A stretch of DNA of 64,000 bases from Apodemus sylvaticus (lineage: Eukaryota > Chordata > Mammalia > Rodentia > Muridae). The notes beneath the pieces are model-generated. The model ran no database searches, had not been told where the DNA came from, and worked only from the letters and a program-made list of their open reading frames with translations. The stretch spans positions 66,575,411 to 66,639,410 of the forward strand of contig NC_067495.1 in the NCBI RefSeq assembly GCF_947179515.1, written 5' to 3'. Below, in pieces: positions 45,343 to 56,457 of the stretch. Position 1 is the stretch's first letter, and each line of letters opens with the position of its first letter. Both the position numbers and the translations under genes were made by a program.

Positions 45343-46497
45343 TTTGGAACAATTAGATTTAACAGATATATATAGAACATTCTATCCTAAAGCAAAAGAA
45401 TATACCTTTTTTTCAGCACCTCATGGTACCTTCTCCAAAATCGACCATATAATTGGTCACAAGACAGGCCTCAACAAATATAAGAAGATCGAACTAATCC
45501 CATGCCTCCTATCTGATCACTATGGAGTAAAAGTGGTCTTCAATAGCAACAGAAACAACAGAAAACCCACATACACGTGGAAACTGAACAATACTCTACT
45601 CAATGATACCTTGGTCAAGGAAGAAATAAAGAAAGAAATTAAAGACCTTTTAGAACACAATGAAAATGAAAACACAACATACCCAAATCTATGGGACACA
45701 ATGAAAGCAGTACTAAGAGGAAAACTCATAGCCCTGAGTGCCTCCAAAAAGAAAATGGAGAGAGCATACATTACCAGCTTAATGACACACCTGAAAGCCC
45801 TAGAACAAAAAGAAGCTATTTCACCCAGGAGGAGTAGAAGGCAGGAAATCATCAAACTCAGGGCCGAAATCAATCAAGTAGAAACAAAGAGAACCATACA
45901 AAAAATCAACAAAACCAGGAGCTGGTTCTTTGAGAAAATCAACAAGATAGATAAACTCTTAGCCAGACTGACCAAAGGGCACAGAGAAAGTATCCAAATT
46001 AACAAACTTAGAAATGAAAAGGGAGATATAACAACGGAAACTGAGGAAATCCAAAAAATCATCAGATCCTACTACAAGAGCCTGTACTCAACACAACTGG
46101 AGAATCTGGAGGAAGTGGACAATTTCCTTGACAGATACCAAATACCAAAATTAAATCAGGACCAACTAGACCATTTAAACAGTCCCATAAAGCCTAAAGA
46201 AATAGAAGGAGTCATAGAAAGTCTTCCAACCAAAAAAAGCACAGGACCAGATGGTTTCAAAGCAGAATTCTACCAGACCTTCAAAGAAGAGTTAACACCA
46301 ATACTCTTCAAACTATTCCACAAAATAGAAACAGAAGGAACACTACCCAATTCCTTCTATGAAGCCACAATTACGCTGATACCAAAGCCACACAAAGATC
46401 CAACAAAGAAAGAGAACTTCAGACCAATTTCCCTTATGAACATCGATGCAAAAATACTCAATAAAATTCTTGCCAACCGAATCCAAGAACACATCAA
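45343..46497 (+). pseudogene. L1 ORF2, inverted middle part (end of endonuclease to start of RT)
   Basis: About 384 codons without a stop on the plus strand. It begins in the C-terminal part of the endonuclease domain, with S-K-I-D-H-I-I-G-H-K, the conserved EN motif, runs through the linker (T-G-P-D-G-F-K-A-E-F-Y-Q) and stops at N-R-I-Q-E-H-I-K, just before the residues that open the minus-strand piece. The first part of the endonuclease is absent. An ATG-initiated frame from 45236 is a by-product of antisense sequence left of the junction. Confidence 0.92.
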
Positions 46498-46527
46498 GAC
46501 TCTCCTATTTTAAAAAAAAAAAAATTG

Positions 46528-46743
46528 ACACATCAAATGAGGTACAAGAAGAAAGGAGGAGTGACCCCTGGTTCTGGAAAGACTCAGTGAAACAGTATCC
46601 GGCAAAACCAGAACGGGGAAGTGGGAAGGGGTGGGTGGGAGGACAGAGGAAGAGAAGGGGGCTTATGGGACTTTCGGAGTGGGGGGGCTAGAAAAGGGGA
46701 AATCATTTGAAATGTAAATAAATTATATTGAATAAAAAAAATT
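46528..46743 (+). mobile_element. Second L1 insertion: 5'-truncated 3' UTR in the opposite orientation
   Basis: About 215 bp of L1 3' UTR with poly(A), near-identical to the reverse complement of 42937-43165. AAAAAAAATTG flanks it at 46517-46527 and 46744-46754. It is therefore a separate insertion adjoining the twin-primed L1 and forms with it a pair of inverted repeats about 3.4 kb apart. Confidence 0.88.
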
Positions 46744-46754
46744 AAAAAAAATTG

Positions 46755-46960
46755 TAAGAAAATAGGGAAATGTGCTTTTGTTGTATTTCTTCTAAAACAA
46801 AAAGTCCTGGAAGCAATATATAAAGTACATCAAAGAAGCCTTTGAAACAACAATAGATTTCTTATCAGAAATATCTTTAAATGTTAAAGGGAAAATTATA
46901 AATCCAGAAATCTACAGCAGCTGAATTTTCCTTCCGTGATGAAGGAAGGTCAAGACATTT
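46755..46960 (+). mobile_element. Ancient L1M/HAL1-like remnant, right part
   Basis: Continuation of 42540-42922 beyond the inserted L1s, with TTTCTTATCAGAAATATC and CGTGATGAAGGAAGGTCAAGACATTTTTGGATGAAGAAAAGCT, words of old LINE ORF1 C-terminal coding sequence. Confidence 0.5.
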
Positions 46961-47700
46961 TTGGATGAAGAAAAGCTGTATAGAAAGACCATGATTCTCT
47001 AGGTCTTCTTGGATTCAGCTCCCTCTTCTGAAATATTCCTTGAACCTTGGAGAGGTTGACAAGAGTGTCATGTTCTTAACACTTAAATGTCTACATCACT
47101 CACCACTCAATGGAAAAAGAAACATCATTGACCAAAGCTCAGAGCAGCACTAATCTATTGTTATAAGCCTAAGTATTTAAAAGACACTTTGATAACTATG
47201 CCTACTTAGGAAAGCAACAGTAAGTCCTATGGTTTATGATCTCCATAACTACAGGCTCTTAATTAGGTTTACTGTACTAGACATAAATTCCCTTTTGTGA
47301 AGCAGGCTTCAGTTTCCAAACTTATCTGAAAGTGGTAAGTTTCTCCCATAATAGTCATCCTATGATTGCACCATTAGACACATATCACTTGCAGGTTGTT
47401 ATTGTGGCTTGGATATGACATGGATCTTGCACTCATGAACTCACTGTAATTGTACTCATCTGCATATGATTTGCTTAAGAAGGGGCCCATCAACATCCTA
47501 GATGGGGAGAGTCTTATGGGAGTCCCACCTTGTTCTGTGAGACTATTTGGAGTTAATTGTTGTTAGAGGAGATGATGGTCATTTCCTTCTGTAGTGTTGT
47601 TATGTAAGATTAAGAATAATAATTAAAAAACATGAAACAGGCACACACTAAAATGAATCAAAATGACCTCTGAAAATGTCCAAGAAACATTACTAATTCT
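46961..47700. other. Intergenic, no gene seen
   Basis: No recognised repeat or protein-like frame. Confidence 0.45.
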
Positions 47701-48040
47701 CCTTTTTAAGAGGATGAGGGGTGGAGAGTTGGCTCTGTAAGACTCTGGGAGCATTAACTTTACTGGAGAACCAGAGTGAACAACATGGAGATGAGAGTCG
47801 ATGGAAAAAGTGAGAGGAATTTTATTTACTCCAGCATGCTGGGGTCTCCCTGCACATGGGGAGAGAACGAGCACATGCAGCAGGCTGTACAGGCCTTGAT
47901 ACAGTCCTCAGGGCAGCCAGCCGCTATTGTGATTGGCAGAAGAGTGTTACCTTTAAACTAATTGGTTATTAGGGAATGAGGGAAGTGGTCAATGGTCTTG
48001 GTCTTTGGGCCTTCCCTAGCTGTGGGGACCTCCTGTGGTC
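47701..48040 (-). mobile_element. Rodent LTR-like element (family not assigned)
   Basis: On the minus strand: CCAATCACAATAGCGGCTGGC (CAAT-like), CTGTATCAAGGCCTGTACAGCC, then AGTAAATAAAATTCCTCTCACTTTTTCC with a poly(A) signal and a downstream stretch. The order suggests an LTR promoter with a poly(A) site. Ends not defined. Confidence 0.45.
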
Positions 48041-48049
48041 TGAGGAATG

Positions 48050-49130
48050 TAGAAGAATTCAACAGCATTCAACATCGTTTTGTGATAAAAATGCTAAAAG
48101 CCATGTTGGCAAAGTATAATAAGACCATGCATACTAAGCCAATGACTAACATTGTATTGAATGGGGGAATGTTGAAAGTCGTTCCCTTTAAAATATGGAA
48201 TATGAAAAAGACACCCATTTTCACTACTGTTGTCAACATAGTGCTGGAAAACTTAGGCAGAGCAATCACTCAAGAGAAACAAATCTAAATTGGAAAAGTC
48301 AGATTTTTAGTGTTTGCTGAAGACATGATCTCATATGTAAAAAACCAAAGAAAGTCCATAAAAATTATTAGACCTAAAAAACAAACTCAGCAAAATATTT
48401 TAAAATATAAAATCAACATACAAAGCACACTACTAATAAAGACTATGCTGCTATAATAGGAAATGAACTGAAACAAATGTCAAACAAATATGTAGCATTA
48501 TTCCCAATAGCCAAGATATACTGCATTGATATAACTATCCATCAATTAATGAGTGAATAAAGAAAATACATATAGATACAATGAAATAGTGTTAAGCCAT
48601 AAAAAATAAAATAGCATAATTTATGACAATATGGGTGGAACTGCAAGTCATTACCTAAATTAAAGTAAGCCAGGTACAAAATGGTAAGTACTCCATGACC
48701 TTACCCAATGTGAAATCTAAAACGTTGATGTCATAGAACTTGAGATAAGAATAGTAGCCTAAGTGAAAGAAAGGGCAGAGGAAAAAAAAAAGATAGGAAG
48801 GGTGAATCTATGGATACAAAATTACAGCTAAGTAGAATTAAGAAGTTTTGTTGTGCTATGACACAACAGGGTTAAATATAGATAATGATAGTTTTCTGTG
48901 TATTTCAAGTAGTTCATTGCCTGAACCACTTGGGCCACCTCATCAGAACATTCACATGCACTTCACAAAGCTAGAAAGATTGTGAATGTTTTCACAATGA
49001 AGAATTGGTAACTAAGGAAAAAAAATATGCTTAACCTAATTTAAGCATTACAATATACACATGTATCAAAATACTACATGGCACCTTAAAATGTTTATAA
49101 TTTTATATTTTAAAAATTAACTACAATTAG
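48050..49130 (+). mobile_element. Ancient L1M, ORF2 C-terminal region and 3' UTR
   Basis: Decayed ORF2: TTCAACATCGTTTTGTGATAAAAATGCTAAAAG, GTGCTGGAAAACTTAGGCAGAGCAATCACTCAAGAG, TTAGTGTTTGCTGAAGACATGATC (a worn F-A-D-D-like box), and the ending CAATATACACATGTATCAAAATACTACATGG of L1M 3' UTRs. Many stops. Confidence 0.8.
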
Positions 49131-50561
49131 TTTAATCTGTATTAGAGGAAAAGACAAATTAGCCATGTATTCCAAAAATAGTCATGCATTATCTTAAAGT
49201 TAGATGGGATGGCCCTAGTTACCAAAATACAGTACTTATTGATTCACCTATTAATTATTTAGCCTAACTAAACAGACAATCCATTGTACAGTTTGGGATA
49301 TGAGATACAAATATGTTTTAAGATTTTCTTGCCTAGGTAGGGGCACAATTAGGCAACTATGGCTATAACTGATTCAACCCTTTCAGGAAATGTTGAATTT
49401 AATTATACCTTCTGCCTGTTCCATATCTTTTGGGTTGGTCTAACTCTTTTGCAACCTTTGAAAATATTGAGTTTTCAAGAGCCATTTGTTATTTGTCTCC
49501 CTGTCCCAGATATAAAAGAATAGCTAATATTTATGTAAATATGTAGAGTTTAATATAAATTTCAGCACCAAAACTAAATTTTAATAACTCCTGCAAAGTA
49601 TATTTCATGAAATTATGTTAAGAATTCTTTGGAAGACATAATACCTGGTGTTCTCCTCTAAAATAAAATCTTCCTATTCTTTGCCTTATTGCTGATTATC
49701 TGAAAATAAACATATATATGATTTTATATTTCATACTCTTAAATTTCCACTAAAACGTAAGGAAAAACTGAATTTTCTAGACTATCCAAATGTGTCTAAG
49801 ATTTTAAAATTAAATATACTCCTTAGGTACCCCTTTCAGAAAGCCTCTAAAATTAGAAAGGTAAAGCATAGATGATTTGAGTTATTAGTACAGCATACTA
49901 AGTAATGTTATAGTTTTCAAATCATTTTTCCATCTTGAGCCAAACAAAAGCCAGAATTCCTATTCTGTAGTATATTCTCCATTGGACAAGTTGTAGAATT
50001 ACTGTTATGTCCAATTTCTATTTCTTTTTAAATTAACATGCAAGGTATTATCATGGAATGTTTGAACAAAGTATGTTTTAGTGATTCTCCTTTCTCTTGC
50101 TCGTCACTATATTTTCCCAAAATTTCAGACCATTATCACCCTCTTGAATATTAACCCTTTCCATACAAATGGAGTCTGCTCTGTTACTGGCAGACACATA
50201 ACTCTTTGATCTTTGGTATTCTACAAAGTGATCAAATCATATTTTATTAACAAAAACCTGTTTTGAGGGGATGTTTAATTTTATGAAGCTTAATAATTGT
50301 TATGAAGTTTCTTGACTGGATATTTATCCCGCATGAGATTCCTTGAGAGAATTTATTATACGTTAGTTGGTTTTGCCTTCCAAAAATGATCTATAAGAAC
50401 AACCATTTTACCTTTAAAATTGCTTGACAAACAATATTCTAGTTTTATTTTGAAACACCAAATTATATTAACTTCATATCAGTCGGAGGAAGATTCATCC
50501 TATCAGGTTTCACACGATACCTTCACTTATATATTTCCCTTGTTACAAAAACTATAGGTAG
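49131..50561. other. Intergenic, no gene seen
   Basis: AT-rich with no protein-like frame. Confidence 0.45.
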
Positions 50562-50990
50562 ACACACACACACATACACACATGCACACACATACACATG
50601 AGCTCTCATGCTTACACACACACATTGGGATTTTATTCAGCCACAAAGAGTGAAATGACTTCATATTCTCAACAATGAAATAACTGGAGCATATTAAATT
50701 AAATAAGCCTGACTTAGACACATATTGCATGTTTTCTCTCATTTTATAGATTATATGTTTTATATGAGGTTTTTAAAATGAGCTATATGTGTTCAATTGA
50801 CATGAAAACAATAATAAAGCTGTCTTGGGAAAGGAAAGGTGCTAGTGGGATGGGGAGAAGTAGAAAGGGAAAATATGAGAGTGAAAATGGATGATTGCTT
50901 GAGAGAAAATATCTATGAATCTGATCAATATTTATTATTATTCAGGAAATATAATCCAATAAAGGGGATACAAAATAAATATTAGGCAGA
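50562..50990 (+). mobile_element. (CA)n run and old L1 (Lx-type) 3' end
   Basis: 50562-50626 is an interrupted (CA)n. From 50628 GGGATTTTATTCAGCCACAAAGAGTGAAATGACTTCATATTC ... CATATTGCATGTTTTCTCTCATTTTATAGA is decayed ORF2 C-terminal/3' UTR sequence of an old L1. Confidence 0.7.
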
Positions 50991-51437
50991 GAAAATTCCA
51001 GAACAGTGCTTTCAAATTCTTTCTACAAATGCTGCCATTCTCAGCTCTTGAATATATTTTACCATTTGATCTTCAAATATACTATGTAACTTCACAAAAT
51101 ATACATATTCAAAGATGCTCAAAAAGTCACTGGGTTTTCTTCACATCTTAATACAATATTAAGATTTTTCAGTTGCTTGGATATTTTGGTAATGTTTCTT
51201 AACAACAAAGAAATCAATAATGTTGTGAACCTGCAGTTATCACCCAGCCTTTGGTTTGTGAGGCTCTACCCATTTGTACAAGTCACAAGAATAATCTGAA
51301 CAATTTATAGAGAATAATTTTCAATAACATTCAATATCCAACAGTATTTTTAAAAAGTAAGTTGCTCAATTGGATTGCATATTAATTAATTAAGGTGGTG
51401 TATATATCATCAACTTGATAATCATTTCACAAGGAAA
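50991..51437. other. Intergenic, no gene seen
   Basis: AT-rich host sequence left of an L1 insertion. Confidence 0.45.
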
Positions 51438-51452
51438 ACTTGTAAACATCTT

Positions 51453-52491
51453 TTTTATTAGATATATTCTTTATTTATATTTAAAATGTTGTTACCTTTC
51501 CTGGTTCCCCCATCCCCCAAAATCCCCTAACCCATCATCCCTTCCCCTGCTCATCAATCCATCCACTCCCACTTCCCTGTCCTGGTATTCCCCTATACTG
51601 GGGCATCTAGCCTTCTCAGGACCAAAGGCCTCTCTTCCCTTTAATATCCAACAAGGCCATCCTCTGCTGCATATGAATCTAGAGCCATGGGTCCTTCCAT
51701 GTTGTACTCTTTGGTTGGCGGTTTAGTCCCTGGGAGCTATGGGGGTGCTGGGTGATTCAGATTGTTGTTCCTCCTACGGTTCTGTGAACCCCTTCAATTC
51801 CTTGGGTCCTTTCTCTAGCTCCTCCATTGGTGATGCTGTGCTCAGTTCAATGGTTGGCTGACAGTGTCCCCCTCTGTATTTCTCATGACAAGAACTTCAA
51901 GTCTCTGAAGAAAGAAATTGAAGAAGACCTTAGAAGACGGAAAGATCTCTCATGCTCATGGATTGGCAGGATTAATATAGCAAAAATGGCCATCTTGCCA
52001 AAAACAATCTACCGATTCAATGCAATCCCCATCAAAATTCCAACTTAATTCTTCATAGAGTTAGAACAATTCTCAAATTCATCTGGAATAACAAAAAACC
52101 CAGGATAGCTAAAAACTATTCTCAACAATAAAAGAACTTGTGGGGGAATCAGCATCCTAGACCTCAAGCAGTACTACAGAGCGATAGTGATAAAAACTGC
52201 ATGGTATTGGTATAGTGACAGGCAGGCAGATCAATGGAATAGAACTGAAGACCCGACAATGTACCCACATACCCATGGTCACTTGATCTTTGACAAAGGA
52301 GCTAAAATCATCCAGTGGAAAAAAGATAGCCTTTTCAACAAATGGTGCTGGTTCAAATGGAGGTTAGCATGCAGAAGAATGCGAATCGATCCATTCTTAC
52401 CTCCTTGTACTAAGCTCAACTCCAGGTGGATCAAGGACCTACACATAAAACCAGATACACTGAATCTAATAGAAAAAATAGTGGGGAAGAG
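51453..52491 (-). mobile_element. Second L1 twin-priming inversion
   Basis: Minus-strand L1 3' UTR (51453 to about 51884) joined to an inverted plus-strand ORF2 segment (about 51885-52491, starting D-K-N-F-K-S-L-K-K-E and running to P-D-T-L-N-L-I-E-K). ACTTGTAAACATCTT at 51438-51452 and ACTTGTTAGCATCTT at 52492-52506 differ at two positions and are read as a worn target-site duplication. Frameshifts are present in the ORF2 part, so it is older than the 43-46 kb insertion. Confidence 0.85.
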
Positions 52492-52506
52492 ACTTGTTAG
52501 CATCTT

Positions 52507-55500
52507 AATTATGGCATACTTTTTTCCTACATGGGGGTAGCATTTACTTATTTAACATGAAGTATTTGATAATTTGTTACACTGTTTCCTGTGAGTGTGC
52601 TCCATGAGGAGTTCAATTTTAAGGGTTTAAACTCTCATCAGTAGAGACATGACTTCTTTATCCATTTTGAATGCTGCTACTAAAATCTCATCACTGAATA
52701 CAATATCAGCACTTCCATGACCATAGTGCTGTAATTCAAGGCCGCCAAGTTCATATCTTACTGAGTGCATCCTTGCCATTATGTCAATATGCTAAATAAT
52801 CCACATTGGGCTTTCAGGTCTTGTAGTTTTAAAATACAGTTAGAGTTCTACCACATCTGTCTAGGTCTGAGTCCTAACCATTTTTCTGCATCATGTTTTA
52901 TATTTTTAAGTTTGGGGTTCATTTGAATTTGGAGTGAAAGATGTGATAAAAATGAACTAAATGGTGCTTGGTGGTAAATATGTTCTTTACAGGCATATAA
53001 TGGCATAGCTGAAAATTTTCACTACAAAAACGTACTAAGTTGGTTTGCTCATGGTTTGAATGAAGAAGGATGTGGGATTCAGCTAAAGATCTAAGATGCA
53101 CACTTGCTCTTGAAATTGTTCAGCCTCATTTTTATATTTCAAAGCCATTTTCATTCTTGAGAAAAATCACATCAAGTCAAGAATACCCTTTTAAATGCCT
53201 TCCCTACATTACTTCCAACTTTGTTAATGCTATTTGTTTCCCTCAAGCCCATTTATTTGCTATATTTCCTCAATTAACAAAGGTTCATCAATTTCTAATA
53301 CCATCTTCTGTTAAGGATGTGCCCTCCCAAGTGTATAAAAAACTATATATACCAGGAAGGTTCTGGAGAATAATGGTCTCCACTGAATTACGAGTAGATT
53401 TGGAGTTTCAAAATCTGTTTCCTGCCTCTCTTCTTATACTATACACGTTACTATTTGCTTATACTTTGAAATGCATACACACACACACACATCATACACA
53501 CAGTAATGCAAAGTAAATTATATTACTTTCTTCACTTCCATTTTCATTTTTCCTCCTTTTTGTCTTTGGAGAAATTAGTAGGAATTAGAATCTTTATAGA
53601 TTTTTAAGTAATTTCAATTTTTTACCCATAGAGTCTATTTGAAAACTTGAAAACATAAAAACTAATCATTTTTATCATAACAGTACAGAAATTAAATTGT
53701 AGGTATGTCTGATCTCAAAATACTTTACCCACAAACACTATGTTATTCTAAGGCTAAAAATCTTGTCTTTTTTTTTTCAGTTCTATGTAGTACCTAAAAT
53801 TAGTTGTTTTTATCTTTAGTGCTTGGTAAATATTTAAAATATTCATAGTATTCAATAGAGGTATAAATTGAAACCTCAGTGAGAAAGCTTAATTTTGTAG
53901 AAAGCAACATTTCTGTAGAGGGGATTCATAAAACAAGAACATGTAGGCCCAAGAAGTAACTAACTGCAAAGTAGAAGCTAATGCATTAGATTTTTGAGAA
54001 GGCATTAACTCAGAGACTAAAGTAATATGGTTCTTGTAAAATAAACAACTGGCTCTGTTTATAATTGAGTTACTAAGAATATACTGTATTTAGAGGGAAT
54101 AAAAATACAGGAAGCTGATTAGGAAAATGGGTTAGCCTGGAGAGAAAGTTCCAGGCTAATCTTAGTAACCTGCAAATGAGGATGAATATCACTTTCCTTT
54201 GCTGAAAATACATCTGAAAGTTTAATTTAATTTACATTATTGCGTGTGTATGACATGTATGTGAGTGTGATGCGTTTCAGATTATACAGACATTAATTTA
54301 TATGGGAAGAGTTGCAGAAAACAGAGATCCCTTACCTCCAAAGCAAGCTTTTAGAGAAAAAAGGGAACTCATCACTCTGCAGAATCTAATTGGCACATAT
54401 AGTCAGTTATGTATTTGGGACAGCACTTACTCATTTACAACACAATATGAATATACTTTGTCACTGTGACACTCCAGATATGACCTCTTTTTTTGCCTCT
54501 TTCAGAGTCTGATTCTAACCTCTCATGATGATTTCAAATTTGATATTTTATCTAAAGGTCACAAAGAGGAACAAAAAATTATCTATCCAAGATGTATATG
54601 AACTGGCAAGAATATGGCAACAAATGGTCAGTCATTTAGGGCTGCCTCTTCTTCATACTGGAACTATGTTTGATTGTTAATATTATATAATAATAATATA
54701 TTGACTTACTTATTCTTAAGGAAGAAAAATCAGTCTCCAAATTTATACAATAGTCCTAAATGAAGGGTAGAACTTTGTACAATAGCTAAGAAAGAATAAT
54801 AGACTGTTGGAAGATAATGCTTTCATAGTTTTATAAATAATTGTTTCTCTCAGCATAAGTCACTATTAAAAGCAATTTGTACACAGTTACTGTACTTTAT
54901 ATACTGAAGAAGGAGAAAGTCTAAAGCCTTGGGAGTCTCATTCATGAAGAGTTGATAGCATGAGACTATGGTTAGTACATCAACTGTTGGGTAATATAAA
55001 CATATGCATGCAGATTTAAAATAAATTAAGTTCCTTGTGGGAAAGATTTGAAATTTTGGATTATCCATTATAACTTAATAAAACTGTTAATAAAATAGAA
55101 TATACAACCTAAATAAAATTGCTATTTTATACACATGTAGAATGAATGACTCATTCACATAAAGACATCTTTGCATTTAGCATGGGAAGCCAACAGTGCT
55201 TCTTCCTACTTACTGTGGCTTTTTTTTTTTTGCTTGATTTACTAATGCATAGATAACTCCAGTTTTAAAGAAATAACTAGAATGTGAAAAAGTGGGAGAC
55301 ATCCTTATTTTTCAGACTCAAATTAACTTTGAAGGAGGTAGAAACTTATGATTGAACCTTACAGAAAGGAGATGAGCAGGATGTTATATGGGAGAAAAGG
55401 GACTGGATTAGTCACTTCCACTGTTTTAACAGGAACCAATTTGGTTGTACTACTCTTCTGTGTGTGCTCCAGATTTTCTGACTTTTTTTTCATGAAATTT

Positions 55501-55533
55501 CCTTTCTTTAGAAAATATCACCTTGTTAGGGTT
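52507..55533. other. Intergenic; short (CA)n at 53475-53502
   Basis: About 3 kb without a supportable gene. The 148-codon open frame at 53070-53516 has no recognisable domain and ends in the CA repeat. Confidence 0.45.
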
Positions 55534-55860
55534 TGATTGTGAATATTTGTCACTGGATCATGCATTTGAATACTTGGTCCCTAGCAGATGGCCATGGTTT
55601 GAGAGATTGTATATTCTTCCTGATATAGACCCTCACTGGTGAAGATAGATCACTAGGGGCAAAACTTGGCAATTATAAACAATACTGGGTTTTGCCATAG
55701 CTGTATGATGCTTACTGGGCATGAGTTTTAAAAGCCTGATACTATGAACTAAGTTCCTCTGCTTGCCTCTTTTACCATGATAGACTCAATCTCCTAAAAA
55801 CAGTAGAAGAAAATAAATCCTTTTTCCCTTAAGTTACTTCTACTCAGTATTTCTTCAAAT
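55534..55860 (+). mobile_element. Rodent interspersed repeat, family not assigned
   Basis: GATTGTGAATATTTGTCACTGG ... GAATACTTGGTCCCTAG ... TTGCCTCTTTTACCATGATAGACTCAATCTCC ... GAAAATAAATCCTTTTTCCCTTAAGTTACTTC. The layout is that of a common murine repeat ending in a poly(A)-like motif. Confidence 0.5.
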
Positions 55861-55971
55861 TTGAATCTTTTATATTTATATTTATATTTTCAAGGTTCAG
55901 CTGAAGTAGGTGCCCTAAGACTACCCAGTCATGTATTCACCTATATATCTACTCCATTGGTTAGTAAAAAA

Positions 55972-56060
55972 AACCAATCACCTGCTAATTACAATGAATA
56001 AACCTGAATATGTTTTATTATCCAAGAAGAATAAACCAACGCAAATTTAAATTTAAATGC
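55972..56060 (+). repeat. Old repeated segment, copy 1
   Basis: Aligns by eye with 59660-59750: shared ACAATG(A/G)ATAA(A/G)CCTGAA(T/C)ATGTTTTATT(A/G)TCCAA, then CAAATYTAAAT. Same orientation. Confidence 0.7.
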
Positions 56061-56074
56061 ACTAGGAAGGATCA

Positions 56075-56402
56075 TTTTTATGATGGTTTCTGTATGTTCA
56101 GCCCAGGGAGGGATACTATTAGAAGGTATGGCTCTGTTAGAGTAGGTGGATCACTGTGTGTATAGGCTGTAAAGACCCTCATCCCAGCTGCCTGGAAACT
56201 AGTATTCTGCTAGCAGTCTTCAGATGAAGATGTAGAACTCTTAGCCCCTCCTACACCATAACTACTTGCATGGTGTCATGCTTCCTGCCTTGATGATAAT
56301 GGACTGAACCTCTGAACCTTTAAGCTAGGCCCAGTTAAATGTTGTCTTTATAAGAGTTGCCTTGGTCACGGTGTTTGTTCACAGCAGTAAGATCCTAAGA
56401 CA
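56075..56402 (+). mobile_element. Common rodent interspersed repeat, family not assigned
   Basis: Recognised by GGGAGGGATACTATTAGAAGGTATGGC ... AAAGACCCTCATCCCAGCTGCCTGG ... CTTGATGATAATGGACTGAACCTCTGAACC ... TTATAAGAGTTGCCTTGGTCACGGTGTTTGTTCACAGCAGTAAGA. It is abundant in murine genomes. Confidence 0.75.
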
Positions 56403-56457
56403 ATTTTAAATGTGTTTTTTTTTAAAAAATATAATACCTCCAAAACCATTTTCTAGT

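Larger units (their letters stand above)
42937..46497 (-). mobile_element. Rodent L1 with twin-priming inversion, target-site duplication at both ends
   Basis: Minus-strand L1. The poly(A) tail and 3' UTR are at 42937-43192, the 3' part of ORF2 at 43193 to about 45342, and the preceding ORF2 segment is inverted at about 45343-46497. GACTCTCCTATTTT flanks the whole at 42923-42936 and 46498-46511, identical on both sides. This is the product expected when a second primer starts reverse transcription inside the L1 RNA. The two ORF2 pieces meet at codons H-I-K | T-I-H-H-D with almost nothing lost. 5' truncated, not active. Confidence 0.93.

Noticed and set aside
43193..45352. 719-codon frame as evidence of an active L1
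   Set aside because: The 5' half is inverted, the first part of ORF2 and all of ORF1 are missing, and the RT catalytic box is changed.
45236..46513. 425-codon plus-strand frame as an independent gene
   Set aside because: Its body is L1 ORF2 inverted by twin priming, and its first 35 codons are antisense L1.
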